Made by a program: the position numbers and the translations under genes. From Lamellibrachia columna (Eukaryota; Annelida; Polychaeta; Sabellida; Siboglinidae), in assembly GCA_963662155.1 (NCBI GenBank), contig OY759267.1:39540439-39604438 (forward strand): a stretch of DNA of 64,000 bases, given 5' to 3'. Below, in pieces: positions 54,601 to 63,735 of the stretch (positions within the stretch are counted from its first letter, which is position 1; every line of letters begins with the position of its first letter). Under the pieces are notes generated by a model. It worked only from the letters and a program-made list of their open reading frames with translations, searched no databases and had not been told where the DNA came from.

Positions 54601-56556
54601 TCATGCCAGTGATTTACTAAGAAAACCTTGTTGAACACCAGCATACAAATTTCATGGGCCGCACCATACTGTTAAGATAACCCTATGTCACAAGTGTCAA
54701 AGTCTGGCAAAATTTGCTCGTCAAATCAAAATATATTTGTATACACGTATTCCTATATTTACCACTAGGATATGGCCATGCTGTTTGCCTCCAAACTCAA
54801 CTTATGTAACATGTTTTGGCCTCTGTTTACTGAACTAGTCCTCTTTCTGACAAAATCACGTTTGTTTGAGACTTTGCACTGATTCTGTGTATGCTGGCCT
54901 CACTTAACACATCACGCATGGTCTAGGTTACCCGATTTTCATGGAACTGTGCATGCATGTTGGTTTTAACATGTTGGTTTTAACATGTCAGCCCTCAGTC
55001 AACTTGAGAAATAACCAGAATCTCACACTTCTAGAACACATTCTGAGTAAATTACTGGCATAATATTCGTGATTTTAGTTGCACATGGCTAGTTTTTATT
55101 ATTTCTTTTAGGTGCATAGCCCCAAAGTCATTACTTTTGTTTCGCTTTAACCCACTTGTGGCCAGAACGCCCGAATCAACCTTACTACACCTCACGGCCA
55201 GAACGCTCGAATCAACCTAACTACACCTCATGGCCAGAACACCCGAATCAACCCGACTACACCTCGTCGCCAGAATGCCTCAAATCGCCCAGCAACAGGA
55301 GCCATTTTTAAACTGCATAGTTGCAAACAGTGTCGGCTATTAAGGGCATTTCCTTCAGGCAGTCGGCAGATAATATAGTGAAGTTTGACTATAAATTTTT
55401 TAAAGTTGTAAGTTTTAATGTTAATGATTTCCGTGGCTAAATACAAGTTTTATTGGCAAACTAGTTCTGGGTTCAATGTCAAATACTGAAAACGGAACCA
55501 CTTTTAAACTATGGTTTTGGTTACGTGATTTTCAGCCAATAAAATGAAAGCTTGTTGTTTGCTGTGAGCTAGTATCATGGAGAATGTCTGCATAGTTTCA
55601 AAACACAAAAACATTGGCGATGTCTACAATTAAAATGATAAGTTTTGAGCGATCTATTTTTTGTACAATGGTATTACTGCGCAGCGGGTTAGAGCATCAT
55701 TTTTCCTTAGCTTGATTGTAATTCTGAACGTTGTCGTTATGTCAGACTCGAGTGATTCGGATTTTCAGATTTTTGGAAGGTAGTTTTGACGTTGACATTG
55801 TCGAGAGGCAATACGACACAGATGACAGTGACATCAGCCTTGCTGAAGATATTTCTATTGGCACTGATCATGATGAGAATGATATGTTTCATGTAAAGTT
55901 TAATGGAATGAAAAGACGTGCATTCAGAAAAAATACTGTGATTTAAGTTTTGTTTACCCTAGACAGGAAATTCTGTTTTGCATTTTACAGCACACTAATT
56001 TATCTACATTTCAATTGCTGCATGTATCCGCTAATTATTGGTGGAAAATATAATAAAAATTAATTATCGAGAATAATTTAGAAAATATGTTTTTCTTCAA
56101 ACAAAGCAAAGCATATTTTGTAAGTAAATTCACATAACTCTCAAATTTTTTTCCATTTACTTCAGCAGTTAGTTCTTCAATACTGTGCAATTACTTTTTT
56201 TGGATGAATTTTTTTATATTTATTTGCATTCATGCAACCCGAGCCAATTATAGGATTTGTTCATGTCATTTCATGATTTAATAGGATTCTTTAGGAGACA
56301 ATGCATTGAAACAATACACCTCAGCAGCAGGTACAAATTGGTATTCCTTTGGCCACAAAAGGGTTAACCTTCTCTGTAGTCTGTACTGACCAAGACAGTT
56401 TTCATCGACAGTTGACTGCTTGAGTTCAACTCGTGATGGGATTTTCATTTCTGGTGGTGGACGAAGATGATTCAACGACATCTTTGAGGATGGAGATGTA
56501 CGAGGAAGTGGCTTTGTCTTGACAGCTTCACTGGCTTTGCCAGCTGTCTTCTTCAT
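38459..56556 (-). CDS. PRDM2: PRDM2/RIZ orthologue: PR/SET domain zinc-finger protein, 7 coding exons
   Basis: Nuclear PR-domain protein; the vertebrate orthologue is linked to H3K9 methylation and tumour suppression. Exons in transcript order: 56391-56556, 53864-53970, 52984-53142, 51810-51897, 48189-50438, 42686-44251, 38459-39969. They total 5847 nt, 1948 residues plus stop (human PRDM2 about 1718), with phase kept at every junction. The PR domain spans about residues 42-156 (SRVELK, GVWSKRPF, FGPFMGKK, YIDATN, NWMRYINCA, DIPPGEELLTWY). Twelve C2H2/C2HC fingers follow in clusters separated by acidic Ser/Asp/Pro linkers. PRDM2 identity rests on conserved non-finger blocks, such as IAENISDNLTNFLEGK after one finger, DLHPNVYCTH after another, and C-terminal C2HC fingers CTKCNKPFASMLELHTHITE and CIYCLRQFTYLGMLRKH, which I recognise from vertebrate PRDM2. 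Confidence 0.92.
38903..38981 (-). repeat. 39-bp in-frame tandem duplication inside PRDM2 exon 7
   Basis: CAAGACCTTGGGTGGTCAAA and the following bases repeat at a 39-bp spacing (38,905 and 38,944), duplicating 13 residues. Copies are nearly identical, so the duplication is recent. Confidence 0.9.
40613..42385. repeat. 57/58-bp minisatellite in PRDM2 intron 6, ~31 units
   Basis: Unit: GACGGGGTGG(G)TGAAAGCAAG, then ATCTACATCTGTGTGTGGGC, then AAAGAAACATTCAAAAT. Units are 57 bp (GGTGGTG) or 58 bp (GGTGGGTG) and differ at ACATCT/ACCTCT. In the middle they cycle as one 58-mer and three 57-mers (229 bp). One internally deleted unit sits near 41,605-41,630. It fills most of the intron between PRDM2 exons 6 and 7. 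Confidence 0.96.
42686..44251 (-). CDS. PRDM2: PRDM2 zinc fingers 4-9
   Basis: Starts GEKPFNCRYCNKKF and encodes CRYC, CGHC, CVLC, CTIC, CVQC and CNVC fingers. The CTIC finger is followed by the family-specific FYARIAENISDNLTNF block and the CNVC finger by DLHPNVYCTHLE. Acceptor AATATTGCAG, donor TTGAAG|GTACAT. Confidence 0.94.
44275..44395. repeat. 22-bp minisatellite, ~5 units
   Basis: Tandem GGGCAAGTACAGGACAAGTA + TT/CT units, starting about 25 bp upstream of the PRDM2 exon 6 acceptor. Confidence 0.9.
44560..45965. repeat. ~33-bp minisatellite in PRDM2 intron 5, ~42 units
   Basis: Unit: GGTAGGGTAGGCTACAGCCA + GAAACCCAAGTTG. Sub-blocks differ: TTTGGTAGGGTAAGC units dominate 44,900-45,130, GATAC units dominate the right end, and an inserted ATATACATCC variant occurs twice near 45,750 and 45,860. 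Both strands have long stop-free frames that reflect the period only. Confidence 0.94.
45985..46759. repeat. 24-bp minisatellite, 32 units, with higher-order structure
   Basis: Unit: TTTGAAAGCAGTACAAGCTA + GTAG or GTTG. Counting from 45,992, the GTTG variant falls at units 5, 9, 11, 18, 22, 28 and 32. Units are otherwise identical. The array follows directly on the 33-bp array. Confidence 0.96.
46979..48158. mobile_element. hAT-like non-autonomous transposon in PRDM2 intron 5
   Basis: The left end CAGGGCATCACGTTTGA and the reverse-complemented right end CAGGGCTTCACGTTTGA are inverted repeats. A GAGCGATTTATCGCTC palindrome lies about 65 bp in from the left end and about 30 bp in from the right. 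No clear 8-bp target duplication is visible, so hAT assignment rests on the CAGGG-type ends. The 1.18-kb interior has no transposase frame. The right end is 30 bp from the PRDM2 exon 5 boundary. Confidence 0.68.
48189..50438 (-). CDS. PRDM2: PRDM2 large acidic linker and zinc fingers 1-3
   Basis: Begins with (K)TPGK heptad-like repeats (about residues 180-220), then finger 1 CDICSSVYRHAFSLKRH (about 337). A ~500-residue acidic linker with repeated SAPD(D/E)K motifs follows, then fingers CHICHCHLVTKLALKHH (about 865) and CDQCEMTFLSVQNLARH (about 902). The donor splits the classic HSGEKP linker: CATTCAG|GTGAGT. Confidence 0.92.
50625..51054 (+). mobile_element. Non-LTR retrotransposon 3' fragment (RT C-terminal region)
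   Basis: A long plus-strand frame gives KKAVRVITLSRYNAHTEPLL, then KLNLLKVEDILKLQEKIFYF, HKNLPVYLLNWP, and near the end RLKYNLPD. This is the post-RT segment of a LINE family widespread in marine invertebrates. A (TA)n tract (about 50,848-50,871) is embedded in frame and reads as alternating Ile-Tyr. It lies antisense in PRDM2 intron 4. Confidence 0.8.
51586..51650. repeat. (CACG)n microsatellite
   Basis: ACGC tetranucleotides ending in a short (CA)n run. CA-rich sequence also occurs at 51,188-51,265 and (TA)n at about 51,421-51,441. Confidence 0.95.
52025..52437 (-). mobile_element. LINE fragment (CR1-like), RT C-terminal region
   Basis: On the minus strand: NYEERLKECGLTTLETRRLR, then GDLTNFFKILNVYENIDRN, NNRTRGHEVTLIKDQCRLDI, one stop, and VTASSVNMFKNKVDTYL. 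This is the conserved end of a widespread animal LINE. The stop and slight disruption show it is inactive. It lies in PRDM2 intron 3, same strand as the gene. Confidence 0.85.
52984..53142 (-). CDS. PRDM2: PRDM2 PR-domain core exon
   Basis: Encodes IVDKESKEFLFYIDATNLRN, then ANWMRYINCARHFDEQNI and VDIFYKVIK: the conserved PR/SET core where SET proteins place the NxxRY-type motif (here NWMRYINCA). Exactly 53 codons, phase 0 at both ends. Confidence 0.93.
53385..53490 (+). mobile_element. Short LINE fragment of the same family
   Basis: The plus-strand frame reads ERIQRNANKLIPELRKISYE + NCQKK, the block just upstream of the piece at 52,025-52,437 in the intact family. It lies in the opposite orientation in PRDM2 intron 2. 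Confidence 0.65.
56391..56556 (-). CDS. PRDM2: PRDM2 first coding exon
   Basis: From ATG 56,556: MKKTAGKASEAVKTK (basic), then IPSRVELKQSTVDENCLG, the N-terminal strand of a PR domain. Donor CTTG|GTCAGT leaves one base that completes Gly at GVWSKRP in exon 2. An acceptor-like CTGCAG at 56,582-56,587 suggests the 5' UTR is spliced just upstream. The donor choice is supported by frame match and by family sequence at the join. Confidence 0.8.
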
Positions 56557-58059
56557 CTTGGTCTGTCTCCCTTGAGTGTGGCTGCAGATTATCTATTAGT
56601 CCATGCTGCAGAGAAAGAAACAATGTTCAGGGAGATGTCAAAGGAGTTGATATTGCTAGACAATGGAGACATATATAGCAACTGAACACAAATAATACAA
56701 AAGAAGCACATAATTCTCAACCAGCCAGGTAGCCAGGTTAGGTTTAAGGTGGTTCTGTTTATAATGACAAATTTCTTTATTATAATGTTCAACATCATAA
56801 GTATTTTGTTCCAGACACAGCTACATTTGCTTATGCTAAGTTTCAATCAGAATAGTATTATAGAATACTTGCTTGCAAGACATGATGTAATAATATGTGT
56901 GTGGTTAATAGTAAGTCATCTGTTTCTGTAATATTAAATATAGTAATAGATGAGGTTTGCTCAAAAGTAATAGTAGTAGATTTATATAACAGAACCCATG
57001 CCTGTCCACCATAATGACTACTGCTAAGCTCTAGATGACTGGTGCATTTTGTGTAATGTCCACTGTCCACCCAGCGTCCCCAGTTGACTGAGACATTGAC
57101 CGATGAACTACCTTGACCCTGCCAATGATTGACCCATTGGCTGGACACACACTGACAATTTAGTGGTCAGTGCTCAGGTTTACAGTTTTTTTATATTCTC
57201 ACTGGCATACAATATTTTGCCATTATATGCTACAGTGCCTGCATTAAAGGCAATCCTACCATTTTTTATGAGTTTTTTTATTAATATCAACAAGTGACAT
57301 TTTTTGTGGGATATCCTGTTCCATGGAGTTGTGCGTCCTTGCCAAGTTTGAATCATTTTCAAAAATATGTACATAATCTTCCTTAAACACTACACAAGGA
57401 ATATTTGTTTTGTTTCCTGGATTTTATGTTTCCACGAAATAGTATGGAACTGGTATCCATAGGAAAGATTGGCCATGCGACCAATCAGGCCTACTTTTCC
57501 ACAGGTTGACTTTTGCCACAACACAAGAAACAAGACTGTATTTTACTTTGCTTCTCAGATCTGTCCAGCGGAGAGAAATGGTCATATTATTTGTACCAAA
57601 GAGCTCTCAGGTATAAATAGAACAGCCCGGAGAGGATCTATGGATCTCTCCTATCCTCACCCTGCAGAGCCAGGGCACGTCACAGGTGGAGAGCTTCAGT
57701 CACCGGGCCACAAATATAATGCTCAATACGTTGCCAATAAACCATGCTTGAGAATTTATCTAACTGATCCCCCCCAAATGCCTTTTAAACATCTGTCAAA
57801 ATTATACCTCTTTCAAGTTGGAATACAACCAAATATATACCCTTAAACGTGCAAAATTTGCATTGTTCCATGACACATGGTATAGATTAATTCACTAACA
57901 TTTTTTATTCATAGATTAACATTAACTAAAATTACATAAACTTGCCCTGAAATGAAATCACAGCTCATGTTTTAAATACATACACTTAATTACCCAAACA
58001 CATTGCATGCATCAACGGGGCGTTGTGTGCACTGACGACGCACAAAACATAAAATGTGG
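56557..58059. other. Gene-free stretch upstream of PRDM2
   Basis: Contains the presumed PRDM2 promoter/5' UTR, a hAT end at 56,930-57,003, and an unassigned 125-codon plus frame at 57,469-57,846 without recognisable domains. Confidence 0.4.
56930..57003 (-). mobile_element. hAT terminal fragment (family of 31.08-32.40 kb)
   Basis: On the minus strand it starts CAGGCATGGGTTCTGTTA and continues into TAGTAATAG-type sequence, like the right terminus of the element ending at 32,400. The other end was not found within the window. Confidence 0.6.
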
Positions 58060-58276
58060 AATTTGTTCCAAGGATGGTACACTGGCGATGTATTGAGTGC
58101 CTCCCCCAGGAATCTTGTTCCAAGGATGGTATACTGGCGATGTATTGAGTGCCCCCCCCAGGAATCTTGTTCCAAGGATGGTATACTGGTGATGTATTGA
58201 GTGCCCCCCCAGGAATCTTGTTCCAAGGATGGTACACTGGCGATGTATTGAGTGCCTCCCCCAGGAATCTTGTTCT
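58060..58276. repeat. ~58-bp minisatellite, ~4 units
   Basis: Units of AATCTTGTTCCAAGGATGGT, then A(C/T)ACTGG(C/T)GATGTATTGAG, then TGCC(T)CCCCCCAGG. The run of C varies in length, giving units of slightly different size. Confidence 0.92.
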
Positions 58277-60588
58277 TTACATGTTCAGTTACTACTATAT
58301 GAATAGTATTATACATTTGTCAGGGTTGTTCACCCAGGTCTGTATGTTCTGTTTGCACCTCTTTAGATTCTCTACTTGCAGCTGTTTGCGGAGAGACAAA
58401 CAGTAGACTCATAATCAAGTCTCAGCGACCATTTGTTTGAGAAGAGGGTCATATATGTGAATAGCAGATTAGCCCTGTAACCTTGATGTATTTCTGTAAA
58501 TAGCTAATATGTATTAAATCAGTTAAAAATAAAATAGACACATGTATAGTAATAAGCTAATATATAGTAGCTAGCCTTATAGGAGTATACAGTTAAACAA
58601 GACTAAAGTTGATAAGTTATGTAAACTACAGTCATAATCTTTTCCAATAATAACAATATTTGTTTTGTTCATTTTTTGCGGTCCAAATGACCCTGGTGAG
58701 CAACAATATAAGCTGCTGACGAACATGGCAGAAGACGCTGATACAACACGGCCCTGTAAAAAAGTACACCAGGCACTGTAAACCATGGTTCAACCATGGT
58801 TCAACCATACAATGGGAAGTGAGGAAATTAGGGGGTTGATTCTAAAAAGTCAGGGTGCGTATCATCGAAACTCGTTTTTTCTTTTAAAGTCAGGGTGCAT
58901 ATTATACTTGGGGGCATATTCTACTTGGGGGCGTATTATACAAGGAAAATTATGGTTATATACATTCACCAATACTAGGTTACTTGAAGCCTATTTTGTA
59001 CATGCATTTGACTGTCAAAATATTCATAACAGCTTGGATATCGGAGATTCCCCAATAAAAAATTTTTGAGGAGATTCCATCCATTGTTCTGCCTCATTAA
59101 ATACTAAAACGTACTGGGTGAAATGGCATGCCGCTCAATTATCTTGTCATCTGTCAATCAAAAAAACATTTTGGGTTGTTCATCTGAAACCTAATGACAT
59201 GAGGGGGGGATTCTGACAACTCCTTAAAATGTAGCTACACTGACTGTTTGCCAGGACGGGAGGGCTCTGTCCTGTCACTGAGTTGTTAAGAAAGAGAACA
59301 ATGAAAGACATCTGTTACTTCCTAGTAGCTGTGCCACAACCTATACAGGCAGCCAACTGACCTAGCTGTGGTTTCAACAATGGCTGCCAGTGTCAGCCAG
59401 AAACACCCTCCTTCCTAAGGCTGTCTCACGGCTAAACGGGCTACTCCAGGACACGTTGGAATCCACAGACATCTAGAATTTCAGACAAGATGAATGTCTA
59501 AACTATCCAAATTCCAAGTGCTAACTTGATAGCAACACTAGCAATGATTTATTGAATGCAGCATATTAGATATATTTCTAGATAAGAAACTAGATCATTG
59601 TGTCTACAAATGTGTATAATGGATACACCCCACAATTTTGCATAGGTGCTGGAGGCTGAGTCAACAATGCCAGTAAACCTTGCAAGGTGTGCATGAAGCA
59701 CCCGGGAGGGATATCCTACGCTTGTTGGGGGGGAGGGGGGTATGCAGTCTCCACCAGAGAAAATGTAGACTAAAAACCCAGAAATACATTCAGAATGCAT
59801 TTCTAACGTCTAATTTAACATTTCTGGACTGGTGCAGAGGCCCGTCACTAGCCAAAATGGATGCCAAAGTTTCAAGGGGCACTACAATTTTTATGCTGGC
59901 CCCTCTACATCCACCTATGGCTGAACTGAGAGATGCGAAGCAGGACTGAAATGGCTGGAAGATGACTATGCGAGTCAGCAGAAGTTGACGGAAATTAGAC
60001 CAGACTTGTTGCGGCAGAGACGGGGTGTGGTTGAGAGCTAGCCGGAGAAAGGTGTAACACCATCCCTGTTTTCATTTTATACGTCCAGTGCCGTGGTCTG
60101 CATATTTCTGCAGTATGGCTGTGTGACAGCTTAATGTTTGATACACAGTCACACACTGGGAGTAACTGTCCCACCCAAATTCTGCTGGGATGGACGGGCA
60201 CTCTGGATGCATTGTGAATAACTACCTCCTTGCGCTCTACACACTGGTACGAAAAGTACACAAGGACACAATATAATGGTAATTGCTGGCAAAACATCTA
60301 CCCATACATGTGAAACTGGATATACCAGATATTGATTTGCCTATGGAGCCGCTCTGTTATCTGAGGTGAATATCTTAGTAACATGTCATAGCATAATTAA
60401 AGTGACAAAGATTAACATGCAGAACAAAACATGAACACCATCTGTTTAGCTATATCACTGAGAAATTACAAAGAGGCACTTAATGCAGCTCAACTAAAAT
60501 TAGAATTATGAGACAAAATTAGCATGTAGTGGGGGTAAGTTTTTTTGTAACATAAAAATGATAGTAAGAGTTGTATGCATATGAAATT
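58277..60588. other. Gene-free stretch
   Basis: No exon recognised. AGTCAGGGTGCGTAT and AGTCAGGGTGCATAT followed by CATATT(C/A)TACTTGGGGGC occur around 58,845-58,940 and look like a transposon end. CCATGGTTCAA is duplicated at 58,782-58,803. Confidence 0.4.
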
Positions 60589-60864
60589 AGATGATATTAG
60601 TTTATTATTGGTACCAGATTTTAAATTTCAACAGGCCAAATCAGACTATTTAGGGCAGTTAATTGTAAACAAAACATAACAGACATGGTTGGACCACTAG
60701 AAGACAGTGCTGAAAATATAGTATCACAGGTCTTTTAATGGTGAAAGACCTAAACGGGTACTTCAGTTCAGTCAGTGTTTACCAGAGATGATATTAGTTT
60801 ATTTATTGGTACCAGATTTTAAATTTCAACAGGCCAAATCAGACTATTAAGGCAGTTAATTGTA
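60589..60864 (+). repeat. ~79-bp direct repeat inside LINE remnant
   Basis: GATGATATTAGTTTATT(TA)TTGG to GGCAGTTAATTGTAA occurs at 60,589-60,668 and again at 60,786-60,864. The first copy leads into the LINE segment DMVGPLEDSAENIVS and the second into VAKKLKAMKDNKS. Confidence 0.8.
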
Positions 60865-61640
60865 ATTCCAGAAATGGTAGCCAAGAAACTAAAGGCAATG
60901 AAGGATAATAAATCACCTGGAGTGGATGGGATTCCGCCAATTTTTTTTTGGAAGAAATCACTAAGCGGGAAGATGATGGATCACTAGTAAATATTGACTT
61001 CGATTTTTAGAAACCTTTCAACAAAGTGCTACATCAAAGACAATGTGTTGTAGTAGATAGGGTAGGTTTCAAACTGGAAATCAGTTTTGAGTAGGGTACC
61101 ACAAGGATCAGTATTAGGACCTTTATTATTGTTAATATATATCAATGCCTTTGACGATAATATAACGTGCAAGTTACTGAAATTTGCGGTGACACAAATG
61201 CGTTTAGAAAGGTTAAATATAATAGAGATAAACAACATTTACAAAACAATCTTGACAAATTAGATAAATGGTCTGAGAAATGGCAGTTGTTATTAAATTT
61301 TAGGAAATGTAAATGCCTATATACAGGACATGGGAACTTGGATGTAAACTATAAAATGGGAGATACTGTTCTATAACTTCTATGCACTACAATAACAGAA
61401 AAGTAGTAACAATAAGTGCTGATATGAAAGTTTCAGAGTAGTGTGGCATTGCAGCATCAATGGGTAATCACACTGGGTTAATTAGGAGAAATATAGCATA
61501 CAAGGAAAAAGGGCTACTTACACCTATGTATTAGCCCTCATTTAGAACAAGCTTGGAGACCATATCTTCAGAAGGATACAGAATCGCAAGAGTTACAACT
61601 AGATATCTCCCTTTATTCTTGATTGGTATATGTGGTCTTG
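60675..61640 (+). mobile_element. Decayed LINE reverse transcriptase (CR1-like family)
   Basis: Frame-shifted plus-strand pieces in order: MVGPLEDSAENIVS; VAKKLKAMKDNKSPGVDGIP; RT catalytic region heavily eroded, without an intact FADD box; NAFRKVKYNRDKQHLQNNLD, then KLDKWSEKWQLLLNFRKCKC; ISADMKVSEQ; and LEQAWRPYLQKD. The order is that of one LINE ORF. Multiple stops and frameshifts rule out activity. Confidence 0.85.
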
Positions 61641-63389
61641 CTGAATTGGAATTTGCTTAGACTGGTAATCACTTACAAATAGATACTGCAGCAAAAGCAT
61701 GCTCACATGTATGCTGAGCCAGTAATGTCTACAAGTAGACTCCTGGGTTACATACATAAACCAAATTTAATGGACAAGGGAAAGCACTGAAAAATTGAAC
61801 GACAGACTCTTGTTGTCAGTCTTCTGGCGAATAGCCAAGAATAAAAGAAATGCTGGGAACTGCAGCCGTGTGAAATCAGTTACTTTAATGTGGCCAAGCT
61901 TCTTTTTTTCAATCTGTGAATATTTAAGTAGCTTGACAAATATTAGTTTTTCAATTAAAACTCATCAATCTTTGCATAGTTTATCAAGAAAGAATACTTT
62001 TCAGTATGGCATACTATCTCCACCTCATGACTGTGAACAGCAATTTTGCCATGTTTTAACATTTATAATCATAAATAATTAATATTCCTGCCACAGAACC
62101 TGTTTAACGCCAAGCTTAAACAGTTTGAATCCACCCAGAATTTTTTTACTTGTGGCACTGAAATAGATGTTCAGAAATATATTTGTTTTACTATGACTTG
62201 TGTCCATAACATTTTTGGTTTGATTTACTTTATGTTCAATAATGCTTAGCTTACAACAAGGAAGTATCAACTTTAAACTCAGTGGAGATACACATCTGTG
62301 CCAAATTTGAATGAAGCACCGTCACACTCAGAGCAAGCAGTTTTTGACAAAATAAAAGGTAGAAGATAGAAAATGGAAGATTGAGAGGATTAAAAAAACC
62401 ACCATTGCAAATGTTTTTGAAAAGCTAAATATGATACGGTTCCTACATCGCTGCAAGATATAAATTAAAAACATAATTGCTTTTTGACTAAGTTCAATCA
62501 ACGAGCTGTGGCTATCATATGACAAATCTGTTTGTTACTTTGCGTAGTAGTCTACTACTAATTTTTACTTGTGGTAAATTAATATTTATCTCATGGTATA
62601 ACTTGAATGATACTCGCTTGAAAATAGTTACATCTCAACAAAGCATCCATAAATCATTATTAATTACTGAGGTAACCATGTGTGTTCAAAAATGTTTCCC
62701 GTTCAACACAATAGGAACCTTAGGCACACAAGCTTTTTATCAAACACAATATAAAACATACATATTATTATTATTCAGAATATTTCAATGTCTGTCTTTG
62801 ACGAGACAGGTTTTGAATATTTGGAGTAGGACACAATACTTCAAACTCGCAGCACAGGTAATAAAAATACCACTAATTTAATAATATAATGTGTTATCAG
62901 TCAGAAGATAAAAAGTATGTTATCTCCAAGTGCATTTTATATCAGACTCATAACATGTCTTATTATTTATATCATCAAAACATTAATAGGATTTTGTCAG
63001 ATTTGCTGTGTAGATATTTTTAACTTAATGTTGAAACTTCGATATTTTTTATTTAATTAAGTCAAGTGATCTGCAAAAGTAATTAATGAATTTAACATGT
63101 ATCTTCCATTAAAAAAATGCTATTATTTACCCATATATGACTATAATATTGATTTACTACCAAAATTCTGTAAATACAGTTATGTTATGACCAACAACAA
63201 GCCTGAACAAGGTCACATGACATCTGGTTCAGTTTGAAACTGAAGAAGTGACCAAGAGCATCACAAAAGCTCTGTAGACTCTACTAAAGTTACTTAACTT
63301 TTGTCAATATTAAAAGTCATCAAACATAAACATTTCAAATTTATTATAAACTTTGAACCATATTGCTGACTGACAGCAAGAACAACAGC
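61641..63389. other. Gene-free, AT-rich stretch
   Basis: No exon recognised. Part of the 5' side may be the eroded 3' end of the preceding LINE. Frames up to 120 codons (62,519-62,881) have no recognisable domain. Confidence 0.4.
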
Positions 63390-63735
63390 CCAATTACACG
63401 AGAAGCCTAGGAAGCATTGTGGACACAAACGGAGGAACAGGTAGTGATGTAAGGGATAGGATTGGGAAAGCAAGGGCAACCTTTGTTGTGCTTAATAAGA
63501 TATGGAAGTCCCGAGAAAAGTCAATACCAACCAAGCTATGCATTTCTAACTCAAATGTTAAGGCTGTGTTAATGTATGGATCAGCGTACTACAAAATCCA
63601 TGCTACCAAAGATCTAAACTTTTGCAAATAAGTGTCTAAGAAAAATTATAAGGATTATGGTGGAAACAATTAGCAATGAAGCACCACGGGAGAGAACAAA
63701 CCAAGAACCAATTGAATATCAATATTAGAAGGAGA
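63390..63735 (+). mobile_element. LINE fragment, RTE-like C-terminal region
   Basis: Plus-strand frames give LGSIVDTNGGTGSDVRDRIG, then KARATFVVLNKIWKSREKS, SNVKAVLMYGS, and after a frameshift KCLRKIIRIM. This is the C-terminal block of an endonuclease/reverse-transcriptase LINE different from the CR1-like family. It runs directly into the terminal minisatellite. Confidence 0.82.

Noticed and set aside
57469..57846. 125-codon frame with an internal TATAAATA at about 57,613
   Set aside because: No domain, splice sites or homology recognised; a TATA-like octamer alone is weak evidence in AT-rich DNA.
62519..62881. 120-codon plus-strand frame
   Set aside because: Composition is that of AT-rich non-coding DNA and no domain is visible.
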